Source: Zychaea mexicana
Lineage: Eukaryota > Mucoromycota > Mucoromycetes > Mucorales > Lichtheimiaceae
Assembly (NCBI RefSeq): GCF_025766255.1
Contig: NW_026516787.1
Coordinates: 60,932-124,931, forward strand
Direction of reading: 5' to 3'
Length of the DNA: 64,000 nucleotides
Shown one piece after another: positions 10,263 to 22,986 of the stretch (its first letter is position 1; the number at the start of each line of letters is the position of its first letter). Under the pieces are notes generated by a model. The model saw only the letters and a program-made list of their open reading frames with translations, ran no database searches and had not been told where the DNA came from. The position numbers and the translations under genes were made by a program.

Positions 10263-13200
10263 TTAACCCAAAAGCTGAAGTGACCAGTCTACATCAGCCA
10301 CCTTTGGCTTCTCTACATCAACAGGCTGTTTTGTCGCATCCAATTCTTCCTGGGAAGCGTACTATGCAATACGAAAAACAAGTCCAATTTAGTAATTAGT
10401 TAATATACATGCGTAGCAGAAGATTGTACACTCACCCTTCCAGGAGCCAACTGCAACGGAATAAAAATGCCGTCCATTGCTGCCTTGATATCAACAAGGA
10501 ATTGCGCAAACTTGGTCTGCAGGATCCGCGCCTCTTCCATATAGCCGAAAGGAATCAGCGCTCGTAAAAGATCATGCATATCATCTTTTTTATTTCAAAA
10601 AGTTAGTAAACATTCGGTCTTGTTCTTCGTAACCCCCACATGATGCTTACTTTGCATATTGCTGGCACGTTCACATAACTTGCGCAATGAAGTAACCAGA
10701 TACTCTTCTTCGTAAATTGTACCCTTTTTTCCTTTCTCGCGTTTGCGCTGCTCCCTTCGTCGAAGTTTCGAGGTTTTTCTAATCCCAAAAGTGTTACATC
10801 TTTATGATCTGAAATGTATCGTTTATATCCAACAAGTAACAAAAGAATAAGATGTGACTTACCGGCTGGATTTAGATGAGACAGAGGAGACTGTGGAAAC
10901 TCGAGAGGTTGCTTGTGTGTATCGTGTAAATTGGCTGTACATGGATGTGGTGTCCGAGAACATATCAATGTTATCGAGCGTCTCGTCGTGAGGTAGATTT
11001 GCATCTGCAGATAATGAAAGCAATGATAATATTAGAATCAAACATGTCTATCTATGGTCCAAATTCCTTTTGACAAGTAGAAAACAACAGTTACCTGGGT
11101 CGAGTTTAGTCTCACGCAACTCTTTCAATCGATTCTTTTGTTTGTTGAACTGACTGGTCATGTTGTCTAGTTCTTCTTCGGCCTGAGTGTAACCTATACA
11201 TCATTGACCAAAAAGAAAGCTTTAGTTAGCTTATTCCATTTGTTCATCCGTTCAAATTCATTTTAATAACTACCTTCATACAATCCGGGATTGACGTGTG
11301 TCTCGATAAGATCAGATCGTTCGTGCGTTCGGCTCTACGTTTAGATAGTTATTCATATTTCAAAAGATATGAGTCAAACCAACAAAGTGTTATTAGCTTG
11401 TAAAAACCCCTTCGAGACATACCACACGAGCAGCTTCTTGCCAGTGGCTACCCTTCAGTAAACAATCCACAGCTTCTTCAATATCCTATTCAGAAAAAAT
11501 ATTAGTTAAAAATTTCCGAGTCTTATTAATTAACTTCCTCTGCTCATTTTACCTTGCCATAATCCACAGCAACGACAGCAGCTTCCTGATAACGGCTCTT
11601 TTCCTTGAGATTACCTATATACAAGAAGCGATCAAAATATTAACAACATTTGATGCTAAGCAACTAGTCAACGTCCTCGTGCGAGCACTAGTCCTTTACC
11701 AAGCACATCATATGCCAGCCCTTGTATATCCTCAGCAGAATACTGCAGTTGCTTGGCCAACGAGAAGACTTCTCGCCAAGCACCTCCTAAACGATATGCA
11801 TTCAATGCCTTGCTGGTTTGATCGCACAATAGATAAACTACAAAAAAAATGGATCGTAAGTAAAAGAAAAAGATCAAACCTGGTTACGCATTATTTTGAT
11901 ATGGGCAAGGTCATTCTGCCTGCCCTGCTCTTTCGAAAAAGAAAGAGAAACTAACCTATGCCGGCTTCACCGTGTGCATTGTTATCAACAAGGTAGTCAC
12001 CATAGACATCGAGGATAATTTTCTTTTGTTGTGGATGGTTTGCATATTCTTCGAGTGCGACCAGATAGAGTACGTGCTTACGCGTATAGTTGACAAGCTC
12101 GTCAAAATGCTCATCACCTGCTTTGCTGAGGTTCTTTAAGGCGGATGCATATCTTTTCAAGTGATCGTCGATACGGAAGCGTTGATAGAACTTTTCAAGT
12201 TTTTGTAACTCTTGCAAGAAGGGCAAGTATTCTCTTGGATCCTAATGATAAAGTATATGTGTAACCGCAAAAAGTGAGTAAACCCGCTTCCAAGCAACGA
12301 TTAAGGTTCATTGTTACCTTTTGTGCTTGTTGAGCCACCATCAGGACGAGTGAAAAGTTGTACATGCCCAGTGCCACGTCGTATAGACTATCGGCGTCGC
12401 ATAAGAAAATGGTGTATTTGAGAGCTTCTTCTGCTTCATTGGCGTTTTGTACTAAATGACAACAATAATAAAGCTATGTGAGTCCATTGCACTTATATAA
12501 GCAATTTGATGGACACAAACCTTTGATATCAGCCAAAAGCTGCAGTGCAGATTCCAATTCTGGTGGACTGCTTTTAACGTAGGTCGAAAGGATGGATTGG
12601 ATATATCGATCCCGTCCCTTCTCCATCAATACGTCACGGAAAGCCTTGCAAATCTTATTGACCTTATCTTCAACACTACAGTTACAGATACACTAGTTAG
12701 ATATCAATGATCTCATTTATATTTTCGTGTACCGTAATGTTACCTTGCACTCTCTTTGTTTTCTTGTTTATCTGAGCCACCGTGACGATACAAAGTTTTT
12801 GTCGTATCGATGTTCCTATAACAACATTATTCAGGATTCCATAAATAATGTACATGTATCTTAAGGAGAGTAAAGTATAGTAGCATACTTCAAGTTAGAC
12901 AGAAACAGATTGAGGTGATCAACTTCAGGAATCTGCTCAATGAACCGAGGAATGTTTTCATAGAACGACTCTGGGTTCTCGTCACATAACACGTTCAGAT
13001 CGATACGGTTCTTGCGACATATAATGAATGCAGAGCGATAGTTCAAGCTGAAGCCAAAAGTGGAATTTCGTTTGGTTAGAATATTATAGGACGGCACAAG
13101 ATCACAATCTTCTTTGGAAGTATATAACAATACTTTACTTTTTCAAGTCTTCGCGGATTTGTGCTAAAACAAAGGCTCGTGGGTTCACTGTTTCCAGGTT

Positions 13201-16200
13201 ACCGCGAGGCATCTAATACGTACATACAACTTAATATACAAAGCCACTGACCTTCGTAGATATATTCATTATATTTACCTGAAGAACAAGAGAGGGTTTA
13301 GCTTGCGTTGCCAGCACAATTTTAGCACCTCGTTCAACGCGTCGGTATGATTCGTCATGGGAGTCAGGAGCGTTATCAGAGAGTTTAAAGTCTGATAGTA
13401 GCATAAGGATTCAGTTAGGAAGAGAAATAAGGGTAGTATATCCATATACACTAACGCAACTTTACCATCAAACTTGACATCCAAAGGTAAAAAGCGTGCG
13501 GTATGGCTAGTTGTCGAAAGTGCCAACCAGTCGTTACGCAAAAAGAATGATGTACATTCTCCAGAAAGAAGTCGATCACCGGCATACAGTTTACCACGTT
13601 CAGTAAGACCAATTACCGCAAGCTTATCCTTTACAAGTCAGTATATGCTGATCTTATGCCAGTAAATTCACACTTGGTCTCTTTTTACCTCTGGGTTATC
13701 CGATTTTTGATCAAGGCGAGTTGTGGCGATCCATGGGCAGAAGCTGGGGAATTTGACAAGCTCCGATAGCTCGATATTACTATCATCAGTAGCGTTGACT
13801 ATAAACGATCCATTAACATTTTTTTTAGCTCAATCATTAACTTTCGAAAAACGGGGAAAAGAAAACAAGGTCAAAAACACTACCTTTGCGTACTGATCCA
13901 TCCATAGTCTCCACAATCAAATCATTGAAACTCATGTTGTAGTAGAGTCTGCCGACCCGTTTACCCAGAGGTGTAGTGCTCAACACATCCAACTTTCCTT
14001 CAGCAGCCTCCGAGAACTTGACCAGGAACAACATATCTGCCTCTTCTTGTTCATCATATTGAACGTACGCAGCTTTGTTCTCGGCAAACCAGCACAAATG
14101 ACGAATAGCGGCATGTGAGGTTGATTCTTCGGATGATCTGTATATAGCATACACGGTTGATTCCTTTTTCATTCGAAACCCCAAATCTATTTTCCCCCAC
14201 TCACTGCGTTTTCGACATACTTTGGTAGAGCAAAAGTTCCAATTTGCTTAGGTTCGCCTCTGGCATTGGCCGGAACTTCAAACAGTTGAATGGCCTCGTT
14301 TGTTACGACAGCCAACTGGGTTCCTGAGCTCTCTGGACCAAAAGCAACTTGTTGCACGTTACTGTTTGCTGTGATGGTTAGTGCGCACATTGGTGGAGGC
14401 ACGTTTTGATACGAAAATGGCGTCAAAAGAACCGAAGCTGCATTTGAATACAGAATTCGCTATTAGTAACCAAACTCAGTTCAGTCCTTACCATCTCCCC
14501 TTCTACTTCTTATTTTTTTTACCTCCATCAATCACAGCAACATATCCTGCATTATTTTCAGCAATAGAAGTGCTTGCAAGTACATCCCAAGCAAAAGCAT
14601 ATCGATGATAATGACCAGCTACAAGTGAAAATTGAGAAACTCATTAGATAAGTACTCCTTCCTTCTTATGCCCAAAATATGAGACCACAATCCTTCCTAC
14701 CATTGAAACAAACACTTACAGCTGGTCATAATATGGGCACATAAAGGTGTTTCAACATCCCAATGGAAACCCAGAACATCACTTCCATCCGCACACACAA
14801 TATGCTGTTTCATGTACCAATAATAATTGTTTGACGTCCAAAGTTGCACTAAAAATTATTTTATATAATTTAGTTTCTTTTCCCGTTCATTTGTATCTTG
14901 TAATCCATACCTGATTTCTGAGGTTTTCCAGTTACTGGGTTTTCAGCTTCCAGCCAAACTGCAAGAACTGTCGAGTCAGCATTCCATAAAAGTTCCAGAA
15001 GCTTATGGTTGGTCTTTTCACGAAGTGTAAACTCGCCATGTCGAAGACCATTTCGTTCGATGAATACGATGTCGTGACGATGAGGAAGTCGCTGACTAGA
15101 TACAATAAGGTTTCCTGATGGTCTGGACGATAACATAGAGTGATTTTAGACAAACCATCCAAGCTCTTTATCTTACCAACAAGAGTCAAATCCCTTTTCC
15201 CTTCTTACCTCCAATCAAGCACATGTTCTAAGCGATCCACAGGCTCGCTTGTATTCTGCAAAATACCCTCACGATTATAAATACGCACCACACGAGCAGC
15301 TATAATATTATCATAGGATCGCTAGGTAAGTCTCTTTCCCACTGAGCACAAACCATTGTCCATGCCTGAAACACAATATATAGGTGATATTACATTTTCG
15401 AGGATCAATGTCTGAACAGGCAAAGTAGCTGCCATCGCCTCTCCATGCAATACGTGCATTATGATCGTCGTCTTCGGATACAGTAAATTTGGATGAGTCG
15501 ATTTTGTTGAGTGCTGCTTGTTTCCCTACTGATCCGTGGAATTGCGTTTCCTTTTTGCCCCATCCGACGCTATGCTGAACACCTTCTCCTTCCTCTTCAA
15601 CCTGTAACGCAAACTCGGTGATCGTATCAAAATCTTGTGTCATTTCCAATACGTTTTTTGCTCCTACATGTTGAAACATCATATTGTTTGAAAGGGGTGT
15701 TAATACCATCGGTGTGATTCAAGTGTAGCATAAAAACTCCCTTACCTGTCACCAAGACAACTAGATCTTGATCAGGACTCCATGCCATGGCACAAATACC
15801 AGTATCGACGGAACCGACAATTTCAACCTATACAATGGACATTGCAAGACTATATGAGACCATAGTAATACTAAGAGAACAGCTAAATATATATGCTTAC
15901 AGCTTCGTCGCCACTGTCAAAGCGTTCTTTACTGATAAGCATAATGTCACCATTTCGCGCAGCCAGACAAGCTACTTGTTGATCTGACAAGAAAGTAAAG
16001 CCGACAATGCTTGAAACATTAGAGTTATCTTGCTTTTCAACCGGGATTCGTGCCAGTTCCACAAATGCTGACGGATCGTCGGGTGCGATCCCGTTAACTG
16101 CGATCCGAATACACGAGGAATTATCTTCGAACGCAGCGTAGACAACACCGTTTTCGGGATCACTTGTTAGAAAAGAACGCGATCCGGCATCGATGCCTGC

Positions 16201-16242
16201 GATCCGAGCTGATTCGTGCGCTAGGAGTTCAAGACTGCGCAT
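10263..16242 (-). CDS. ELP1: Elongator complex protein 1 (IKI3/IKAP)
   Basis: A long gene with well over ten short introns, running minus from the ATG at 16242 to a TAA at 10263-10265. The start is MRSLELL, the family's usual beginning; an upstream in-frame ATG at 16311 would add an unlikely tail. Hallmarks in order: WD40-type propeller blades ([27 protein letters not shown]), the central helical repeats ([23 protein letters not shown]), a basic tRNA-binding patch ([12 protein letters not shown] followed by GTIYEEEYL) and a C-terminal TPR-like end ([19 protein letters not shown]). The last intron is 10435-10362 and the last exon 10361-10263. ELP1 is the scaffold of the Elongator complex that places cm5/mcm5 groups on wobble uridine of tRNAs in the cytosol. 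Estimated length is about 1,300 residues, as expected. I did not resolve every exon. Confidence 0.93.
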
Positions 16243-19200
16243 CGTGCGAGTTTTGAAAGAGAGAGGGGGGTAGTTATAGTAGTAGAAAAGAAGGCTTTGT
16301 GAGTGTGGCAAAGCTACCTAGTCAAAAAACACAAAAGCCTAAAAAATTGCGGAGTCGTTTTGCTGTGCTGCATCGTTCACCACTGGTGGCGGGCCTATAC
16401 GTTTGTTTTGTTGCTAACACAAATACCTCAAATCAACGGCGTGACCTTGAGAAGCCGGTATAGAATGAAAATTCACTACTCATTTTTGAGAATTCATTAT
16501 CGCTTTGATGAACTCTGTGATAGTAACCTATCTGTTAAGATGATTATTCCAAACATCCTAGGCTGTCACTTTCTCTAAATGTATAGTACAAGTCTACGAC
16601 CGAAAAAGTACCACTATTTCAAAATACAATCACAACAGCAAGACGCTTCTTATCGCCGAATAGATTCTGATAATTAGATGCCCGGTCGACGATGACAATT
16701 GAGAACGTAAGATAGCGTCAACGAACTCAATATTGGATGTTATGTGACCTTGTAATTCGAGTCTCTGTACGGATACTATGTCCGGCGCTGAAGAACCTAC
16801 AGAAACATCCTTTATGATGTGCCATAAAATCTTTCAAATGTTCATGAAGGAGCCAGCATGATTAGCAGCAAAAAAGTAACTGAGAGCCCACAGACACGAT
16901 AATTATGCACTACGAGGACATGCTGGCACATCTCAGGGCAGTTGGGAACATGATTCCACCTATTTATGATGTTGCGACGAGTGATCTTAACAGCCCGTAT
17001 ACGATAATCTACTACTTAGGCTCATAAAATCGCTTCATTTGTCAATTTAAAGAGCATAAATTATGCAACTATCGCAAAATTTGACTTGCAACGTATATAT
17101 CAAATAAAGACTTCAAAGTCGCTGCAGGCGACAGACAAATTTACTACAAAAGCGAGACCACGGCCCTCAAATAATTCGCAATCGTGATCTCAACAGGGAG
17201 CTCAAAGCGCTGTTTTCTAGGTTCTTACCTTTCAAGTTACAAGAGCAAACAGCACGATTTGTATCTATCGCTGGTGCCTTGTCATAGCTGCTATTTTTAA
17301 TGTACTACAGAACAACAAAGATTTACATGCATACTTTTCAATGAGACACAAACTGTATAAACACAACCTTCTTACAATATATCTACACAAAAATAAAAGG
17401 TTACAATCAGCATGTTCTTATTGCAGATACATTAATAACCATCAGTATTATTTGTGATACCAGTTTATACACTTTCTGTTTTATACATATAAACAGAGTT
17501 AAATACCTGATCAAGACCGTTCATCTTCTGTAGCATATTATATCCTCCGTTCCAATGAAGTAGGTATAAACTGCTATTTCTTAAGCCTTCTTTTTCGCCT
17601 GCGGAGTTGTATATTTCCCACAAATTGGGCGCCAAGTATTTCATTGTCACCTTCTTTATATTGCGCGCTGATCTATGATACCAGAAAGATTAGTAGTTGA
17701 AGGAGTGTATGCTGTTCAAATAGTACGATAGCAGCTGCATACCCGCGCTCAGCTGCCGTCGTCTAGAAGACAACTGCTGGTAAGCGTCGAATTACCCGTG
17801 CTCTTGTATAGAGACAACTCATTTTAGGCATCACGATGAATCGACTGCTTCACAGCAACAATTAAGTCCCACATGGCTACTTCGGCCAGATCCGGTTCCT
17901 ATTGCAAGGGGTGCGAGAACAATTTGTCACATGAAAAGAAAAATAACTTATGTCGTTTTTATATATGATCGTCGTTACTCCAGGTAGCAGCAGCCTCGCA
18001 TTTCATATCGCAACAGACTAAAACAACAATAAGCATCAAAAAAGACATCCAGCCATACTATTCAAACCGTATACAAAACAGAACAGCCGATGTTTAGAGA
18101 AGTCTACATCTTCTGGCGCTTTCCAGATTGGAGATCAAAAGTGCACGCTTGACAATATAATTTTGGATTTCAACTCTGCTTGATAAAAGAGCTCCACATT
18201 ACTTTCTGTAGACGTTTCATCAGCTTTTGTTAGTACACATGTGGATACAGTAGTAAATGACTGGCAGAGACATCACGGTCAATGCAAAAACTCTACGATG
18301 CTTTTAAAAAAGCCCCGCTTCTTTTTCATAGTTCCCCATTCCCCATTTTCATTCCCAGTAATAAATTATAGCCGTAATAAATAACTGGGCCGAATGATAA
18401 TGGATGCATTAGCGAACCAACGTGCCACATACGATTATTGCTCTGCTGATTAACTTGTATATTATGAAAGACAAAGATTAATAAAACTAAGAAAGAGTAG
18501 GGGATTATACTCTTATAGTAAAGTCCTGGATTCGATGATGGCTGCTGTTTCTGAAATTTTATCATCGATTGCTATTCTGATAGTTGCAGTAGCATATTAA
18601 TGTGGCTGGTAATGCTACATTACATAGTGCAGTGCAGGAGAAGCTAGAAATCCCAGAATATGATTAACTATTATCACATATTTCAAGCAACAAGTGACCC
18701 GGTCTGAATTACAAATGTGGGCTCGCAGTCATTTTCGTCACTACGCCGTCCAGACAGTAATAACGATAATTACAATGATAGCCGAATATGTGTAGGCTCA
18801 GTATTGTGCTGTTTAAGTATTGTTTTGCGACTTTGATGTATGGTAATGAAGAAGAAGCTGGTGACGCCCAGCTGATTTATTTACAATAAGAAGAACAGTA
18901 TGATGCTCTGATACAGAATCGACAATATTATTTCTGAAACAGGGAACACCACGGATATATCAGAGGAACTTGTTGTATGTGACATAATATGGACAGATAT
19001 GAAGCAAGTAGTGGATGATGACATCTGTATGATACGTGATAATTTTGCGCAAGTGTGTACTATATATTAAAGCAACAACCCCACGAAAATTGATTGTATT
19101 CCTCTGCAGCATACAGCGTGAATGTGGCACATTATGCAGCGCATGCATGAATAGTGCTCCGCCCTCGTATTTAAAACATAGTCGCAGTTATAAAGCTTAT

Positions 19201-20095
19201 TGTGTTGCGCATGAAATGAAATGGTACGATGGAGAAAAAGTGATGGGGCAAGATCGGAGCAAAGTGGCCGGCCGGATCAATATTCGGGTAGCCACGGAAA
19301 CAACAGATATGTGGGTCTGCCAAAGAATGCCACGTGTAGGTGCCACGGATCGAAGCAAATAGGCAACAACGGACTGAAAGTGCAGCTGTTTGATGGGGTA
19401 CCAACAGTATTTTACTAGGTACAAAAAGAGGCGTGTCACTTAAAAGACAACAGTACCACAAAGTGTCTATAAGTAAGCAATACGTGTCACGCGCTTAAAA
19501 GAGAGAAGAATGGTTTTAATTAGGGTGCATATCTAAACAATGAGTGCCTAGAAAATGATAAAAAGCTTTTCACGTGAAGAAACAAGAAAAGCGTCATTCA
19601 ACGTATGGGTAACACACTGACGCGCCCCGCTCCTCTTGTCTCTCCACGTTCACCCTCCCCCCCTCAATTGCTGCAGGAGAGAGAAAAAGGCAACATGTAT
19701 GAACAAAGAAGACAAACATACTGCTCGAAGCAGCCAAGGCGCTGCCATATAGCAGGGAGAAGAAGGAGTTGATTGGTAAGACTGCTGTGGTTGGTAAAAA
19801 TAAACTTGGATGCTATGCACACTGACGCAATGTTTTTATTGGCTTGCCCGGCACCAGCATCGGTTCCGCTCCTAAATAGGAAAAAATTTAAAGCCAAGAG
19901 AAATGAAAAGCAAGTCAACCCAGGAGCCGGGGAAGTGTAACACCACAACCACGAATCACACAAAAAATAGGATCTAATATAAAAAGACGAGTCTTCTACC
20001 TTTGTTCTTTTTCTTTTCTTATCACTTGCAAGAATAACCGCTTTGCTTTCGATCCAGCAACACACAATCTCTCCAAGATAATACAACAATCAACA
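16243..20095. other. Gene-poor region, possible decayed coding remnants
   Basis: Nearly 3.9 kb without a supported gene. Two short open frames look protein-like: plus strand from about 16904 (MHYEDMLAHLRAVG...) and minus strand 17650-17465 (KYLAPNLWEIYNSAGEKEG...). Neither connects to a longer frame or a known family, so they may be relics or chance. The last 450 bases, pyrimidine-rich near 19620-19670, form the promoter of the kinase gene. Confidence 0.45.
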
Positions 20096-21666
20096 ATGAC
20101 TCGCTGGTTCAACACAACTGCAATTCAGTTCCACCGACCTTGGAAACATCACGAACGACGCCTCCATCGACGCTCCTTGTCAGAAGTCATCAGCACGAAC
20201 CGACGCTACGTCCAGAACTATCGTTTACTTCACGAAATCGGCAGTGGATCCACGGGTGTTGTTCATCTCGCTGTCGATAAAAAGAACAATGTCCAATACG
20301 TAAGCAATTCTTTCTTTCTCTCTCTCTCTGTCTCTTCATCCCTTAAGAATTATTTTTGTCACATGATAAAAAAAAGCTGACAATGGACGGGTTATTACAT
20401 AACAGGCGATCAAGGAATTAAGTAAATCACGTTTGCAACGTCAGCAGCAAAATGATTTTCTGCGACTGGCAGGACCACGGCCCTGCTCTGGACTTGGTGT
20501 AACGTCAGGTCCACAACAAGAATCTCTTGGCTCATCGTCACCATCGTCTCAACAACAACAACAACAACAACAGAACAAACGCCGACGCTTGGCACCGACT
20601 GTCAATGAAGTGGAAGTGTTGAAACACCTCGACCACCCAAACATCGTTCGACTCGTTCAAGTCATTGATGATCCTGAATCCGACTCAATTCATCTTGGTA
20701 TGCGCTATGTCATTAGGATTTCTGAATCCATAATAGTCTCTTCACAGCTTACACTAAACGAAACCTTTTATGATTATCATCTATTTTGACTTTAGTCATG
20801 GAAATGGCGGAAAAGGGAGCGGTTATAGACCTTGGCTCGAGTAAACCTGTCAAACCTTACTCCTCTGAACAATGCCGTCAGTACTTTAGTCAGCTAGTGG
20901 ATGCTATTGGCTACTGTAAGTACACTTTTTGTTTATTTTCCCCTTGCCACTGTGTTTGAGATACAAAGAGGTGATCCCATGACCACTAACCCTAACCAAT
21001 TGCTATTTTTAGTGCATCAGCAAGGATTCGTTCATCGAGATATCAAACCAGACAATTTGCTCTTGACGCGCGATGATACAATCAAAGTCATTGACTTTGG
21101 TAGTGCCATCAGCAGCACTGAAACGTCGCCTATGCCTCCCACGACATCAGCGGGTACTCCTGCATTTATGGCCCCTGAGCTTCTGCGACGCCGTTGCCGC
21201 AATAGTACTCAGCAACAACAACCACCCGCAGCTGCTGCAGATGTCTGGTCCATGGGTGTCACCTTGTACACTCTCTGTTACGGTCACTTGCCGTTTGAAA
21301 AACCCAGCTTGTTAGAGCTATATCAAGAGATTCAAACCAAGAGGTATGTACTGTTGAACCACTATTTTAATGGATAGGATAGATGTAATGGAATGTTTGA
21401 ACTAACGTTATCTTTCAAATTACAGCATCGACTATCCCAAGGATACTGATCCAAAGTTATCGGATCTTTTGGATCGTATGCTCACCAAAGATCCCCACAA
21501 GCGTATCACTATGGATGAAATTAAGGTATGTCGCATAATGCGTCACTTGGCAACGTCGCTGCTCTAGTGCAAGTACAGCACCAAGGTAGCAAGAAAGACT
21601 AAATAAAGATTGCTATTGTAAATATAGGCTCACCCATGGATGATCGATGACAAAAAGAAAACCTAG
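20096..21666 (+). CDS. CaMKK-like serine/threonine kinase (upstream kinase of Snf1/AMPK type)
   Basis: Six exons (20096-20299, 20406-20697, 20796-20915, 21013-21343, 21426-21525, 21628-21666) encode 361 residues. A complete kinase domain is present: Gly-rich loop [13 protein letters not shown] (about 48-60), AIKEL lysine (71), a long Ser/Gln insert with GPRP and eight glutamines before the alpha-C helix (NEVEVLKHL), [23 protein letters not shown] and [10 protein letters not shown]. An Arg/Pro-containing insert at this place and the MAEKGAV hinge are typical of the CaMKK family (fungal Sak1/Tos3/Elm1, Ssp1), which phosphorylates the activation loop of AMPK-type kinases. The protein is compact, ending soon after the kinase lobe without a visible regulatory tail. 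Family assignment is from motifs only. Confidence 0.88.
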
Positions 21667-22244
21667 CCAAAGCATGCGTACTTCTTACATGCTTTTGCCT
21701 AAGAAAAAAACGAAACGGCGGACACGTCTCTCTTCTTCTGCTACTCTATATCTTATATTGCTCTGTCAAGTCGAACCTGTGCGGACCCTCCATATCCATC
21801 CTAGGACCGGAACTATAGCTCTAATCGGCATATCTTCTACTCTCAATCCTTGGGAAACCCTGATTTATACAGCTGCATAGCACTACTGCGCTGCTAGCAA
21901 GGCATCGTCCAAATCACTACATGCACTTTCCTTTTACCTGCTTATGCTTCTATACTGGTGGCCTATTATATATGAATCCCTTACGCATGACCATCTATGA
22001 CCCGTTTTTACTCATCCATCCCCAATCGTTTTCCTTGTCTTTAATAACAGCAAAATATATGCCCCTCCATCCCCTTTGTTATCATTATATGCAACTTCAT
22101 TAAAAACCTTATCCTCTCTATGTTTGTTATATTATCGTGAGTTCGAAATGGTATAGATGTATCCTCACAGCCACATGCATTATGAAAATGGTAGCAGAGG
22201 TGTTCAACCACGACTTCCTTCTTTTTCCTTCTGATGTTCTGATT
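21667..22244. other. Intergenic between convergent genes
   Basis: This stretch contains the 3' ends of the kinase (plus) and the Siva-like gene (minus). It has short open frames only and pyrimidine-rich tracts; no gene is seen. Confidence 0.55.
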
Positions 22245-22865
22245 TTAACCAGCTTTGCATGACAAGCAAAATGTTTGCTCAAATGATGACGAGTAACTTT
22301 TTAGAAGAGCTCAGTCTCATTAGTTCAACACCATACTAAGCGCATATATCCTCACACAAATACTCATAGCGGGCGGCACACACTTACTCTATAGTTGAGC
22401 ATCCTCCGCAAAAAATGTGTTCACAAACACTGCACGGTTGCATGCAGTTTCCGCATATAGCATGTTCACAGAACGCGCATTTCTCACACGCGGTCCCGCG
22501 ATTGCATCGATAGCATGGTCGTGACGAGGATGCGTTATCGGCCCCGAGACTTGAGTAGGTTTCTGGATCATCGAACAATGCATAGGACGGCTCTTTGTCG
22601 CCCTGTGGCGCCAATGCTAGTTGTTGTTGCTGCTGTTGTTGGGCGTTCATAAGCATTCCAAACGTCTGTTTCGCTGGATGATATTAAGTATTTAACTTTT
22701 TCTTTCTCTCAATAGGAATCTCTCAAACAACATAGGGGTAGCTTCCATACTCCCAAGTGTTATTTTACCTATTGCTTGTTTTTGATCATCGTCTTGCTTG
22801 AATCGTTGCCGTAATACATTGACTAAGTCTTCGTCTTGATCGTCAAGTCGTCGCTTGCTTTTCAT
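22245..22865 (-). CDS. Siva-family cysteine-rich zinc protein
   Basis: Three exons, 22865-22769, 22673-22388 and 22296-22245, close in frame to 144 residues. The N-terminus is charged (MKSKRRLDDQDEDL), followed by a short poly-Gln run. The C-terminal third is a dense cysteine domain: CYRCNRGTACEKC, then CEHAICGNCMQPCSVC, then FCGGCSTIDYSS and FCLSCKAG. The order C-x2-C, C-x2-C, ICGNC, FCxxC, DY and finally FCxxC matches the apoptosis-regulatory Siva family, known mainly from animals. The tail FCLSC is supplied by a separate 52-base exon found by phase and motif. Function in a fungus is unknown; a zinc-binding adaptor is a guess. The start is 121 bases from the divergent L1-fold gene. Confidence 0.75.
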
Positions 22866-22986
22866 TGTTCGTTTGTAGGTGTGCTGTGTGAGTTGTTGGG
22901 TTCAAAACGAGAAAGGAGGGAAATGATGCAGCAAAGCAGCTCAGCTCGAGAAAATTATTTTTTTTCAACTTATTTTTGCGGACAGC
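22866..22986. promoter_or_regulatory. Short divergent promoter region
   Basis: Only 121 bases separate the start codons of the Siva-like gene (minus) and the L1-fold ribosome-biogenesis gene (plus). Both promoters and 5' leaders must fit here or overlap the genes, so a shared bidirectional promoter is likely. It has T-rich and A-rich tracts but no clear TATA box. Confidence 0.45.

Noticed and set aside
20981..21000. Two CCCTAA-like units resembling telomere repeat
   Set aside because: Only two copies, inside an intron of the kinase gene; not a telomere.
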